NCBI GenBank assembly: GCA_017745075.1
Contig: JAGIAD010000002.1
Coordinates: 1-64,000, forward strand
Direction: 5' to 3'
Length of the DNA: 64,000 nt
DNA from: Sphingobacteriaceae bacterium
GTDB taxonomy: Bacteria > Bacteroidota > Bacteroidia > Sphingobacteriales > Sphingobacteriaceae
Every line of letters begins with the position of its first letter. Position 1 is the stretch's first letter. Below the pieces are notes generated by a model, which did no database searches, was not told the DNA's origin, and saw only the letters and a list, made by a program, of their open reading frames with translations. This document shows positions 1 through 10,132 of this stretch, piece after piece. The position numbers and the translations under genes are program-made.

Positions 1-70
1 CAGAGAAGTTAAGCCCACCAGAGCCGATGGTACTGCGGTAACACGTGGGAGAGTAGGTCGGTGCCAGATC
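1..70 (+). rRNA. rrf: 5S ribosomal RNA, 3' portion (truncated by window start)
   Basis: Sequence AGAAGTTAAGCCCACCAGAGCCGATGGTACTGCGGTAACACGTGGGAGAGTAGGTCGGTGCCAG is typical of the 3' half of bacterial 5S rRNA; a terminator hairpin follows. Confidence 0.93.
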
Positions 71-73
71 TTA

Positions 74-112
74 AAAGAGCCCCTTCAGCAGAGATGTTGA
101 AGGGGCTTCTTG
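74..112 (+). terminator. Rho-independent terminator of the rRNA operon
   Basis: AGCCCCTTCA...TTGAAGGGGCTTCTT hairpin immediately after 5S. Confidence 0.8.
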
Positions 113-452
113 TTTAAAGGGCATTTCAGCAAGAGACGAAAGACCAGAGACCAAAGACTAAAGACCAAAGCAAAATGCAGCTGCTTTAACTGCCTTCCTT
201 TATGCCTTAATTCTCTTAATGATAGAATGGTGGTGATGTTCCCGCAGATGACGCTGATAAACGCTGAGCAGTTCCATCATCCCTCTTCCATCCTCCACCG
301 TTGTATAATAGCCCTGATGGCAGTGGCACGGAGCCAATTCTTCATTGGCGGAGTACAGCGTACAGCAGGACAGAACCCTTCCGAAAAGAACAGGAAACCG
401 CGCTCCAGTAAATGATTAAGGATTGTACCTTAATGAATATTAAATAATGTGA

Positions 453-1517
453 CTAATTATTAGCTTCTTCTTTAACCGCCAACTGCCCGCAAGCGGCATC
501 GATATCTTTACCACGGCTACGGCGGATATTGGTATTAATGCCCTGGCTTTTTAGGTAATTTGAAAAAGCATCAATTTTATCGCCTTCAGCATTTGTGAAA
601 TCGGCAAAAGAAATGGGATTATATTCGATCAGATTTACCTTACAAGGAATATGTTTACAGAATTTTGCTAAATCCATGGCATCCGAAATCTCATCGTTAA
701 AATGATTAAAAACAATGTATTCGTAAGTTACCGGATTTTTCGTTTTAGCAAAGTAGTACTTAAGTGCATCTGCCAGCGCTTTTAACGAGTTGGCTTCATT
801 GATGGGCATAATTTCATTACGCTTCTCATCATTAGCAGCATGAAGTGATAATGCAAGATTGAATTTAGCGCCATCGTCGCCCAGTTTTTTGATCATCTTT
901 GCAATACCGGCTGTAGATACGGTAATGCGCTTATAACTCATATTTAAGCCATCAGGAGCGGTAATACGCTCTATAGACTTCAATACGTTTGCATAATTTA
1001 AAAGAGGTTCTCCCATCCCCATATACACGATATTGGTAAGCGGGTTATTATAGTTCTGTTTGGCCTGTTTATCAATCAGTACCACCTGGTCGTAAATTTC
1101 GTCAGCGTTTAGGTTACGCTTACGGTCCATGTAGCCTGTTGCACAGAATTTACAGGTTAAACTACAGCCCACCTGTGAACTCACACAAGCAGTCATACGG
1201 TCTTCTAAAGGGATTAAAACGCCCTCAACAATGTTTCCATCGGCTAACCTGAATGTATTTTTAATGGTATGGTCGTTACTGAACTGGGAGTTGTTAACCT
1301 GAACAGCGTTTATGGCAAAAGATTCGTCCAAAGCCTTGCGGAGATCTTTGGACAGATTGCTCATCTGCTCGAAACTCGTAGCCGATTTTTCCCAAAGCCA
1401 CTGGTAAATCTGCTTGGCCCTAAATGCAGGTTGCTGCATCGCTACAAGGTGCTGTTGCAGTTGTGGAAGATCTAATGCACGAATATCGGTTTTTTTTGCT
1501 GTTACCATTTGTTGCAA
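453..1517 (-). CDS. rlmN: 23S rRNA (adenine2503-C2)-methyltransferase RlmN
   Basis: ORF with radical-SAM CxxxCxxC motif (CKFCATG), VYMGMGEPLLN and C-terminal IRRSRGKDIDAACGQL; possible start at MVTAKK (1508). Confidence 0.95.
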   Translation of the reverse strand: MQQMVTAKKTDIRALDLPQLQQHLVAMQQPAFRAKQIYQWLWEKSATSFEQMSNLSKDLRKALDESFAINAVQVNNSQFSNDHTIKNTFRLADGNIVEGVLIPLEDRMTACVSSQVGCSLTCKFCATGYMDRKRNLNADEIYDQVVLIDKQAKQNYNNPLTNIVYMGMGEPLLNYANVLKSIERITAPDGLNMSYKRITVSTAGIAKMIKKLGDDGAKFNLALSLHAANDEKRNEIMPINEANSLKALADALKYYFAKTKNPVTYEYIVFNHFNDEISDAMDLAKFCKHIPCKVNLIEYNPISFADFTNAEGDKIDAFSNYLKSQGINTNIRRSRGKDIDAACGQLAVKEEANN

Positions 1518-1596
1518 AGGTACTTAAAAAAGGCAGAAGGTAAAAGATCGATGGAGTAAGGCAGCTGGATAAAGCCAAATTTTACAATTTGTTAGC

Positions 1597-2571
1597 TTAT
1601 CTTCCCCTGCTTCTTGAATTAGATTTATTTGCCGGTTTACCCTTTGCCGGCCTCGAATTTTTGTTTGCGGTATTACTTTTACCGGTTGGTTTTGATGCAG
1701 AGTGACCAGTTGTTTTCTTACCCGGAGATTTCTGAGCCGACGGTTTAGGTTTGAATGCCTTTTTTGGCTGTTCTTTTCTAAATTCAGAGACTTCCTCCCA
1801 GGCATCTGCCTTTTTCCTGGGAGCGTTTTTTGTTTTGGGTTTAGCTTCGGAAGATGAGTTTTCGATACTTTTGGTAATGGCTTTCATCTCTTCTTCGGTA
1901 AGCTCTCTAAACTCCCCGGTTGGGATACCTTTAAGGCTGATATTCATGATCCGTATACGCTCAAGTTTGTTTACCTCATAACCAAAATGCTCGCACATTC
2001 TGCGGATCTGCCTGTTTAAACCCTGAATTAAGACAATATTAAAAACAAAGGTGCTGATTTGACGAACCTTGCATTTGCGTGTATTTACTCCCAAAATAGG
2101 AACGCCATTGCTCATTCCAAAAATGAAATCTTCGGTAATGGGTTTATTGACCGTAACTATATATTCTTTTTCGTGTTTGTTCCCGGCCCTTAAAATTTTG
2201 TTTACAATATCGCCGTTATTGGTCAGGAAAATCAAGCCCGATGAATCTTTGTCCAATCTGCCAATAGGAAATATCCTTTCACTATAGTTAACGTAATCTA
2301 CAATATTATCGCGGACACCGGATTCGGTAGTACTGGTAATGCCCACAGGTTTATTGAAAGCCAACAGGATAAAATTACTTTCTTCCTTAGGTTCGATATT
2401 GTGGCCATTAACCATTACCCTGTCACCAGCGAAAACCTGATCGCCTACTTTAGCCTTTTTGCCATTGATAAAAACGGTACCCTTTTCGATATAACGGTCT
2501 GCTTCACGGCGCGAACATAATCCACTTTCACTGATGAATTTATTTAAACGGGTGGCAGAGTTATTATTCAT
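1597..2571 (-). CDS. rluF: RNA pseudouridine synthase (RluF/RsuA family) with basic low-complexity C-terminal tail
   Basis: S4-like N-terminus, [18 protein letters not shown] catalytic motif, Lys/Pro/Ser-rich tail. Confidence 0.88.
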   Translation of the reverse strand: MNNNSATRLNKFISESGLCSRREADRYIEKGTVFINGKKAKVGDQVFAGDRVMVNGHNIEPKEESNFILLAFNKPVGITSTTESGVRDNIVDYVNYSERIFPIGRLDKDSSGLIFLTNNGDIVNKILRAGNKHEKEYIVTVNKPITEDFIFGMSNGVPILGVNTRKCKVRQISTFVFNIVLIQGLNRQIRRMCEHFGYEVNKLERIRIMNISLKGIPTGEFRELTEEEMKAITKSIENSSSEAKPKTKNAPRKKADAWEEVSEFRKEQPKKAFKPKPSAQKSPGKKTTGHSASKPTGKSNTANKNSRPAKGKPANKSNSRSRGR

Positions 2572-2598
2572 GCTGCAATTTTACGGAAATAAATCAGG

Positions 2599-3120
2599 TT
2601 ATTCATTTTCCAGAGCAAGAACAAAGGCATGAATGGTATTTTTAAGTTTTGTTAAAGTTTCCTGATCTGTAATTTTAGCCTCAAAATTAATCTTTGCTTT
2701 TGCAAAAGGAATGAGCTGGGAAAAAACTTTTGCTTCGAGTACGGTTAAAACATCGATGATAGACTGATGGGCTTTTTCGCCCTGAGTAGAAGCAACAAGC
2801 GCTAATACAGGTTTACCAGAAAATGATGCAGAACTTACCGTCCAATCGAGCAGGTTTTTTAAAGAACCCGGCAAACCCATAGCATATTCTGGTGTAGAAA
2901 TGATAATGCCATCTGCTTTTTGGAGGGCTTCGCGGAGATCACTGACAACTTTTGGTTGGTTTTCTAAATCCAAATCGGGGTTGAAATGTGGAACATCTGC
3001 AATAGTAGGGAAGACAGAAACCTCAAAATCTTTCCCCAAAAGATGGCTAATTGCCGAAATGTAAAGTGCGTTGGTTGATGAAGATTTGGTGCTGCCAGAA
3101 ATTGCAAATACTTTTTTCAT
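2599..3120 (-). CDS. NADPH-dependent FMN reductase family protein
   Basis: SGSTKSSSTN flavodoxin-like start, STPEYAMGLPGSLKNLLDW motif. Confidence 0.88.
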   Translation of the reverse strand: MKKVFAISGSTKSSSTNALYISAISHLLGKDFEVSVFPTIADVPHFNPDLDLENQPKVVSDLREALQKADGIIISTPEYAMGLPGSLKNLLDWTVSSASFSGKPVLALVASTQGEKAHQSIIDVLTVLEAKVFSQLIPFAKAKINFEAKITDQETLTKLKNTIHAFVLALENE

Positions 3121-3237
3121 TACTAAAAATAGTAAAGTGAAGACAAATTATAAAGTGAGGCGGGTAATCCGATGGTCATTTCAATTTAACTGTTAAAACG
3201 CACCAGTTTTCAACAGTTAATTTAAAAACATAAAGTA

Positions 3238-3735
3238 CTAAAAATTCTGATCATCGGCACTAGGTCCGTAACTTCCCGGAATTGCAATATCCAGTAACCT
3301 TAAATATACTCCCAATTGTGCACGGTGATGGGAAGTTTGGCTTAAAGAGTGGCGGATGGTTTCATATTTAGAGTAATCGGCAAGTACCTGTTTGCCCATC
3401 CTCAATACCCAACGACCGTTTAAGTCTTCTTCTGTTGCTTTTTCCAGCTCCGCTTTTCCCAATGCATAATTTTTCTCCAGGATTTTAACCAGATCAGCGG
3501 CATTTTCTGCAGGCTCTTCTACATAAGGTGCTGTTTCGAAATCTAATCCTTCGGTTGTTAAAGCCAGCGAAACCCAGCTTGGCAAATCGGCAATATGAAC
3601 GGCAAGCGATTTCATTTTCATGCTTTTTTCGTGAGGTGCCCAGTCAAACTTACCTGTTGGTACAATGGCCAGGAATTTTTTCGTGGTGTTAAATTCCGCT
3701 TCATACTCTTTCAATAATAATTTAATAATGTCCAT
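3238..3735 (-). CDS. DinB family protein
   Basis: Sequence resembles DinB/DfrD four-helix proteins (KFDWAPHEKSMKMKSLAVHIADLP, HHRAQLGVYLRLL); start taken at MDIIKLL. Confidence 0.82.
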   Translation of the reverse strand: MDIIKLLLKEYEAEFNTTKKFLAIVPTGKFDWAPHEKSMKMKSLAVHIADLPSWVSLALTTEGLDFETAPYVEEPAENAADLVKILEKNYALGKAELEKATEEDLNGRWVLRMGKQVLADYSKYETIRHSLSQTSHHRAQLGVYLRLLDIAIPGSYGPSADDQNF

Positions 3736-3870
3736 ATTTTTCTGTTTTGTCTTTTCTATTGTGTGTAATTCCATAAGTAATAAATCAGCAATGCTCATGA
3801 CTTTTAATGTTTGTTTACACAAAGAAAATACGGGTCACTGACAACCCTATGGCAGCATAAAAAATATTTT

Positions 3871-4578
3871 TTAATAATTTACAGGTAACAAATGCATATA
3901 ATCGCTTAATGGCATGTGCTGGGTTTTTCTGAATGGGATGCCCAGATTTTTTAAACAGGTAATCCGCGTGAGGTTAAAATCGCGGTATTCATTGCGGTAG
4001 TGGCACCAGGCAATGAGGTGCCAGCTAAATGCGTAGAAAATGAGGCCAATTGGTTCTACTTCCCTTTTGCTTACTTCTTCCTTATTATTTTTATAACCCA
4101 GTTCAATTAAATTCTTCTCGCCGATGGCGTGCTGAATAAGAGACAGGTATCCGAAGTTGAAGTTCAATCTTTCAGGAATCTGCAATTTGATATGCTGATT
4201 TAAAGTTTCGAGTTTTTCTTTTTGACTGGTTTTTAATACCGCTTTTACCTTGGTTAGCGCTGAAGAATAATGGTTTCGGATGGAATTGTCAGCAAAACCG
4301 TTGACCAGGCTTTCTACCAATAACATGGCATTGGCTTCATCCATATTAAAAGAAACCGGGGGTAAGAAATAGCCCTGAACCAGGTAATAGCCCTTATGCT
4401 GTTCAAAACTTACCGGTATGCCTTGTTCGCCCAATGCCTTAATATCACGATAAACAGTACGAATGCTCATATCAAACCTTTCTGCAATTTTTTCTGCGGT
4501 AATGTATTTTTTGGACTGAAGCAGGGTTAATATTCCAAAAAGGCGGTCGATACGGTTCATAGTATGTTTTTTAGGCAA
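3871..4578 (-). CDS. YafY-type helix-turn-helix transcriptional regulator with WYL domain
   Basis: N-terminal HTH (RLFGILTLLQSKKYITAEKIAERFDMSIRTVYRDIKAL) and WYL-type C-terminal region. Confidence 0.88.
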   Translation of the reverse strand: MPKKHTMNRIDRLFGILTLLQSKKYITAEKIAERFDMSIRTVYRDIKALGEQGIPVSFEQHKGYYLVQGYFLPPVSFNMDEANAMLLVESLVNGFADNSIRNHYSSALTKVKAVLKTSQKEKLETLNQHIKLQIPERLNFNFGYLSLIQHAIGEKNLIELGYKNNKEEVSKREVEPIGLIFYAFSWHLIAWCHYRNEYRDFNLTRITCLKNLGIPFRKTQHMPLSDYMHLLPVNY

Positions 4579-4698
4579 TTAAAATTAAAGTTTTTTAATC
4601 AATTTTTCTTGTGGTACGTTATTTGTAAAAGATAAAACATATCAATTCTAAACGATAAACCGTTATTATAATGGTTTTAAGTTAATAATCTAAATTAA

Positions 4699-7176
4699 AT
4701 GGCGGCTGTTATTCAAAAGCGTTTCTTCCGTGCAATAAAAAGTAAAGTGATTATAGGTTTCCTGTTTGCCTGTTTTGCGCTGCTTTTGGCGTGGGGTATC
4801 AGTAAGTTTGCTTTCACGCGGATGCTCGATACCGTTGAGGAAATTTCGGCCCCGAACGATCGCTTGAGGATTGTAAACGATCTTTCGCATAAAATTGCAC
4901 GGTTAGATCAGTTACAGCGCGATGAGGCTTTTAATAAACAGGGTAATTACAGTTTTTTAAAAGAATCGCGTAAATTAAGATCCAGTCTGGATACCCTGAG
5001 GAAATTATACCGTGGTGATTCTGCCCAGCTGGCCAGGATAAAGTCAATTAAAAACTTACTGTCCGATCGCGACAAACAGTTTATAAACTACCTTAAAGTG
5101 AGGGAAACGCTGGTGAATACCAAATCGTTCTCTGAGGAGGTACGGAAATTAAATGAGCTGGTGGCCACAAGGGCAAGACAAACGGATAGTGCCGTATTAA
5201 CTACCGAAACCACTACTTCAACCACGACGGTTGCACCAGAAGAAGAACAAAAATCGCGTGGTTTTCTGAGCAAACTTTTTGGCAAGAAGAAATCTGATGT
5301 TTACAAAATCATCAACGAAGAGTTTAAGGTTAAGCGTGATACGTTAAATGCAAAGGCTGAAGACAGCATCATGAAAAGCATGACGGGCTCGTTAAAGAAT
5401 ATCGAGCTGGAACAACGTCAGAAAAGCCAGAAATTTTTAAAACGCGAGGCAGATCTATCAAGCGCCAGTAATGCCTTAACGGCTAAAATGCTGCAGATTT
5501 TACGAGAGGTTGAGGGCCAAGCGATGGCCCAGGTAGATTTGAATGGTATACAGGCTAAAGAAGTGGTTAACGATGGGATTACGCAGATTACCACCATTAT
5601 CATTATCTTTTTCCTGTTAACAGTTGTGCTGCTGTATCTAATTTTGGCCGATATTACGAAAAGCAACAGGTATAGAAGGGCCTTAGAACTTGCCAAAGAT
5701 GAAGCAGAATACCACGGCAAGGCAAAGCAGAGGTTCTTATCAAACATGAGCCATGAGATAAGAACGCCACTACAATCTATTTTGGGCTACGCCGAGTTGA
5801 TTACCCAGCAGGATGTACCCAACAAAAAAGATGTGGATGCCATTTACCAATCTTCCATCCATTTACTGCAAATTGTGAATGAAGTATTGGATTACAACCG
5901 GATTATTTCGGGCGAATTCAGTTTCAATAACCAGGTATTCAATATCAAAAAAGCTTTAGATGAGGTAATTTCTGTAATGCGGCCATTGGCAGAGCAGAAA
6001 TCACTCCAGTTAAATACAGCGCTTGATCTTAACGACCTGGAATTTGTAAAGGGCGATGCTTTTAGGCTAAAACAGATTTTATTTAACTTATTGGGTAACG
6101 CTGTAAAATTTACGTTGAAAGGCGAAATTAAACTCTCGGTTTCGTTTAAAAGACAAGGGGAAGATTTGCACTTTCATTTTACCATAAAGGATACAGGCAT
6201 AGGTTTCGAAGAAAAAGATATCCCAAAAATATTTAATGAATTTGAACAGATAGAATCTCCGGAGAAATATATTATCAACCAGGCAGGTACAGGCTTGGGG
6301 CTGCCTATTGTTAAATCCTTGATCGAAACACAAGGTGGTAGGATTTATGTTAAAAGTAAGCCAGGCATAGGCACTACATTTAACATTTACATGAAATATG
6401 AAAATACCACCGAGCGGATAAACGACACATTAGATTTAGAACATTATGCGATAGTAAACCCAGGTACGGTTTGGGTAATTGACGATGATAAACTTATTCT
6501 CGATTTATGTGGAATGATTTTTCAGAAAAACGAAATCCCATTCCGAATTTTTACCCAGGTGGCTGATATCTTACACGCAGAACCTGAGCCTGATTTAAAG
6601 TATGTATTGATTGATATGCGCATGCCCGAAATGACCGGTTTTGAGCTTTGCCATTTATTGAAAAAGAAATTGCCAAAGCATATTAAGTTCTATGCCATTA
6701 CCGCGCAGGTTCTGCCCGAAGAACGCGAAATGGTTTTAAGTGAAGGTTTTGATGGCCTGATTATGAAACCGTTTAGGGCAGTTGATATCCTGTCTATATT
6801 TGATAAAACAGAAATTTTAACAGAGCAGCCCGAATTTGATTTCTCTTCAATAGAAAAAATGACCTTTGGCGACCAACAAATGTTGGATAAAATTTTGAAC
6901 CGTTTTAAACAGGATTCTATAGATGACGCCACAACGCTGAAGAAGCATTTAATCGATGACGACGCCGATCAGGCCAGGTTACTGGTTCATCGTCTTGCAG
7001 GACGTATGGCGCAGATGGGCTCGAAAACTTTGGCAGGTGCATTTCGTTCCCTTGAAATAGAAATTGCCGGAAAAGGTTTAACGGAGCGCATTAAATCTGA
7101 TGTTTTATTACAGGTCAGAAAACTAGATGGTTTAATTGCATTTATGGAAAAAATCGATTATGCTAATGCCGGGTAA
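4699..7176 (+). CDS. Hybrid sensor histidine kinase (2 TM, HisKA, HATPase_c, REC, Hpt)
   Basis: SNMSHEIRTPLQSILGYAELI H-box, GTGLGLPIV G-box, receiver DMRMPEMTG, C-terminal HRLAGRMAQMG Hpt-like motif. Confidence 0.93.
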   Translation: MAAVIQKRFFRAIKSKVIIGFLFACFALLLAWGISKFAFTRMLDTVEEISAPNDRLRIVNDLSHKIARLDQLQRDEAFNKQGNYSFLKESRKLRSSLDTLRKLYRGDSAQLARIKSIKNLLSDRDKQFINYLKVRETLVNTKSFSEEVRKLNELVATRARQTDSAVLTTETTTSTTTVAPEEEQKSRGFLSKLFGKKKSDVYKIINEEFKVKRDTLNAKAEDSIMKSMTGSLKNIELEQRQKSQKFLKREADLSSASNALTAKMLQILREVEGQAMAQVDLNGIQAKEVVNDGITQITTIIIIFFLLTVVLLYLILADITKSNRYRRALELAKDEAEYHGKAKQRFLSNMSHEIRTPLQSILGYAELITQQDVPNKKDVDAIYQSSIHLLQIVNEVLDYNRIISGEFSFNNQVFNIKKALDEVISVMRPLAEQKSLQLNTALDLNDLEFVKGDAFRLKQILFNLLGNAVKFTLKGEIKLSVSFKRQGEDLHFHFTIKDTGIGFEEKDIPKIFNEFEQIESPEKYIINQAGTGLGLPIVKSLIETQGGRIYVKSKPGIGTTFNIYMKYENTTERINDTLDLEHYAIVNPGTVWVIDDDKLILDLCGMIFQKNEIPFRIFTQVADILHAEPEPDLKYVLIDMRMPEMTGFELCHLLKKKLPKHIKFYAITAQVLPEEREMVLSEGFDGLIMKPFRAVDILSIFDKTEILTEQPEFDFSSIEKMTFGDQQMLDKILNRFKQDSIDDATTLKKHLIDDDADQARLLVHRLAGRMAQMGSKTLAGAFRSLEIEIAGKGLTERIKSDVLLQVRKLDGLIAFMEKIDYANAG

Positions 7177-8508
7177 TTATTCTATGCCGTAGCGTTCCAT
7201 TTTGGCGTATAATGTTTTACGATCGATATTTAAAATCTTTGCGGCTTTTGATTTGTTATGCCTCACTTTAATCAACGTCTCCGTAATCAAGGCTTTTTCA
7301 TTCTGTTCGTTAACTGCCTTCAGATCGGATGAATTGCCCGGAGCTGACTGGTGTTGAACAGAAATCATCATTTCATCAGGTAATGCACCAATCTGTGCAA
7401 CATCGCCAGGGCTTAATAAAACCATGCGTTTAATTACGTTGCTCAGCTCACGCAGATTTCCTGGCCAATCGTAACTCAGCAAAAGTGCTTTTGCCTCATT
7501 GGAAATACTTTTAACATTGCGTTGCAGGTCGCGGTTTGATAGTTGTATAAAGTGGTTGATAAAAAGCTCCAGATCACCGCCCCTTTCTCTTAAAGGTGGA
7601 AGCTGGATTTTGAATTCATTTAAACGATGATATAAATCCTCCCTGAATTCTCCCTGTTGCATGCTATTGGCCAGATCGTCATTTGTAGCCGTAATAATAC
7701 GTACATTAACCGGAATCTGTTTGGTACTGCCCAAAGGCTGGATTACCCTTTCTTGTAATGCCCTGAGTAATTTAATCTGTACTTCATAACTCAGATTGCC
7801 AACTTCATCTAAAAATAAAGTTCCTCCGTTGGCAACCTCGAATTGACCTTTTTTGTCGTTCAAGGCACCTGTAAAAGCACCTTTTACATGCCCAAATAGT
7901 TCACTGGCGGCTAAATCTTTCGATAAAGCTCCACAATCTATTGCAACAAAGGGTTTATCGGCACGTTTGCTCTGTTGGTGAAGGGTTCTGGCTGCAAACT
8001 CTTTCCCTGTGCCGCTTTCGCCCTGTATAATCACCGACATGTCTGTTGGCGCTACCAAATTGATGTGTTCATACAGTTTATCTGCAATTGCGCTTTTTCC
8101 TTTTATAAAATCACCATTGGTTTCTTTTGGTGGAGCACTTTTTAAATCCTTTTTGGCTAAAGAATTTTTGATCACCATTAATAACTCATCCGGGTTAACC
8201 GGCTTGGTAATGTAATCAAAAGCGCCCAATTGAATAGATTTTACAGCTGTACGCACATCGTTAAAGCTGGTCATGATAATTACCGGAATAGAAAGACCCA
8301 GGTCGCGAAGGTGAGTAAGCACTTCAAATCCGGTTCCATCCGGCAGGCGGTAATCAATTAAAAGTAAATCGAATTCATTGGTTTCAACTTGCTTAAATGA
8401 TTGCTTTACCTGGGTTACAAGGGTCACCTCATGACCGTTTTTCGTTAAAAAACCATCAAGTAATTGAGCAAATGTGGTATCGTCTTCTAAAATCAGGATT
8501 CTCGCCAT
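7177..8508 (-). CDS. Sigma54-dependent response regulator (NtrC family)
   Basis: Receiver DYRLPDGTGFEVL, AAA+ GESGTGKE, GAFTGA loop, Fis-type HTH (NKSKAAKILNIDRKTLYAKMERYGI); start taken at MARILIL. Confidence 0.93.
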   Translation of the reverse strand: MARILILEDDTTFAQLLDGFLTKNGHEVTLVTQVKQSFKQVETNEFDLLLIDYRLPDGTGFEVLTHLRDLGLSIPVIIMTSFNDVRTAVKSIQLGAFDYITKPVNPDELLMVIKNSLAKKDLKSAPPKETNGDFIKGKSAIADKLYEHINLVAPTDMSVIIQGESGTGKEFAARTLHQQSKRADKPFVAIDCGALSKDLAASELFGHVKGAFTGALNDKKGQFEVANGGTLFLDEVGNLSYEVQIKLLRALQERVIQPLGSTKQIPVNVRIITATNDDLANSMQQGEFREDLYHRLNEFKIQLPPLRERGGDLELFINHFIQLSNRDLQRNVKSISNEAKALLLSYDWPGNLRELSNVIKRMVLLSPGDVAQIGALPDEMMISVQHQSAPGNSSDLKAVNEQNEKALITETLIKVRHNKSKAAKILNIDRKTLYAKMERYGIE

Positions 8509-8522
8509 GTAACAAAAATAAG

Positions 8523-8548
8523 AAAAGCCGGACATAATCCGGCTTTCT
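8523..8548 (-). terminator. Hairpin between the small-protein cluster and the response regulator
   Basis: AAAGCCGGA CATAA TCCGGCTTT inverted repeat. Confidence 0.6.
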
Positions 8549-8578
8549 TATAATAGGTAGATGTAATTATTTGGGTTT

Positions 8579-8893
8579 TTATTGAACAGGCTTACCGTCT
8601 TTATCAATTTTAACTGAACCAGTTTCTGCTTCTTTTTTAACATTGATTAAGTAGTATTCCTTAGTACCTTCTTTCACAGACCAAGCTTCAGTAGCGGTCC
8701 ATCCTTTATATGCATCTGATTTTAATGCAGTAGTTACTGGCTCTGGTAATTCTTCCAATTTAACCGGAGTTTTTACTGCACTATCCTGAACTGCAACAAT
8801 TGCAGTAGTTTTAAAATCTTTTACTTCACTTGCCTGTACTGCTGAGAATCCTGCAAAAGCTAGGAACGCAGCTGATAAAATTAATTTTTTCAT
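8579..8893 (-). CDS. Small exported protein, tandem copy 1
   Basis: Signal peptide MKKLILSAAFLAFAGFSAVQA; mature part nearly identical to the next two ORFs. Confidence 0.8.
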   Translation of the reverse strand: MKKLILSAAFLAFAGFSAVQASEVKDFKTTAIVAVQDSAVKTPVKLEELPEPVTTALKSDAYKGWTATEAWSVKEGTKEYYLINVKKEAETGSVKIDKDGKPVQ

Positions 8894-8914
8894 CTTGTTT
8901 CTTTTTTAGTTTAT

Positions 8915-8934
8915 GCGCAGCCCGAAAGCTGCGC
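8915..8934. repeat. Perfect 7-bp inverted repeat between tandem copies 1 and 2
   Basis: GCGCAGC-CCGAAA-GCTGCGC. Confidence 0.6.
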
Positions 8935-8971
8935 TAATATTGATTATACCTTAGGGAGTATTTACTTCTGA

Positions 8972-9283
8972 CTATTGAACTGGTTTACCGTCTTTGTCGA
9001 TTTTTACCGAACCGGTTTCAGCTTCTTTTTTCACGTTAATTAAATAGTACTCTTTAGTACCCTCTTTAACTGACCAGGCCTCAGTAGCGGTCCATCCTTT
9101 GTAAGCATCTGATTTTAATGCGGTAGTTACCGGTGCAGGTAATTCTTCCAATTTAACAGGAGTTTTAACTGCACTATCCTGAACTGCAACAATTGCAGTG
9201 TTTTTCATTGTATTTACTTCACTTGCCTGTACTGCTGTGAATCCTGCGAATGCTAATGTGGCGGCTAAAAAAATCTTTTTCAT
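8972..9283 (-). CDS. Small exported protein, tandem copy 2
   Basis: Near-identical mature sequence to neighbouring copies, N-terminal signal peptide. Confidence 0.8.
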   Translation of the reverse strand: MKKIFLAATLAFAGFTAVQASEVNTMKNTAIVAVQDSAVKTPVKLEELPAPVTTALKSDAYKGWTATEAWSVKEGTKEYYLINVKKEAETGSVKIDKDGKPVQ

Positions 9284-9358
9284 GATATGATGTTTTAAGA
9301 TATGATTGAAAATTTTTGTTTAAATACTTATTGATTGTGGAGCGCTAACTTGTATTGA

Positions 9359-9670
9359 TTATTGAACAGGTTTACCGTCTTTATCAATTTTAACTGAACC
9401 GGTTTCAGCTTCTTTTTTAACGTTGATTAAATAATATTCTTTGGTACCTTCTTTAACTGACCAGGCTTCAGTAGCGGTCCATCCTTTGTAAGCATCAGAT
9501 TTTAATGCGGTTGTTACTGGTGCAGGCAATTCTTCCAGTTTAACCGGGGTTTTCACTGCACTATCCTGAACTGCAACAATTGCAGTAGTTTTAAAATCTT
9601 TTACTTCACTTGCCTGTACTGCTGAGAATCCTGCGAATGCTAATGTAGCGGCTAAAAAAATCTTTTTCAT
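9359..9670 (-). CDS. Small exported protein, tandem copy 3
   Basis: Near-identical to copies 1 and 2; start at MKKIFLAATLAFAGF. Confidence 0.8.
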   Translation of the reverse strand: MKKIFLAATLAFAGFSAVQASEVKDFKTTAIVAVQDSAVKTPVKLEELPAPVTTALKSDAYKGWTATEAWSVKEGTKEYYLINVKKEAETGSVKIDKDGKPVQ

Positions 9671-9984
9671 AGTATGTATTTTAAAATTTAATTTGTGTAA
9701 CAATACTTGCTAATGTTTCATAATGATGCCAAATAAAGTTTTTTAATTAAATTGTTGATTTACAGGTTGTTGTTGTTGTGCCAAAGTTTGAATATTGTGG
9801 ATTTTCTCCACACTTTGTGGTGAATGACCACAAGTTTTGCCGTTATTCCATGATTAATAACAAATAGGTGTTCTTGTGCTGTGAGGTGTTACCATCTGAC
9901 AGGAATGAAATTTGGCAGCACAAAAAATAAATTTCAATTTTTGAAAAAAGAAGATTTTTTTCTATCATTGCAGCCCGATTAAAA

Positions 9985-10057
<73 letters not shown>

Positions 10058-10132
10058 CTTTTATTTTCCCTTCCCATTCTATTTTCCTTAAAATATTTTG
10101 ACAGCTTGACCTAATCAGCTTACTTTGCAGGT

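Noticed and set aside
110-415. 101-aa ORF after 5S
   Set aside because: Starts in the terminator and runs through heptamer and REP-like repeats; odd composition, very likely noncoding.
3186-3220. TTAACTGTT/AACAGTTAA inverted repeat as a new regulatory element
   Set aside because: Perfect 9-bp arms, but AT-rich and placed where a weak terminator after the DinB-family gene is expected.
5206-5300. Thr-rich segment (TTETTTSTTTVAPEEE) in the hybrid kinase as an inserted element
   Set aside because: In-frame low-complexity linker in the sensor region; no boundary repeats seen.
9663-9960. Sigma54 (-24/-12) promoter for the triplicated small proteins
   Set aside because: Only partial TGGCA matches (around 9747 on - strand and 9922 on + strand) without a correctly spaced TTGC element.
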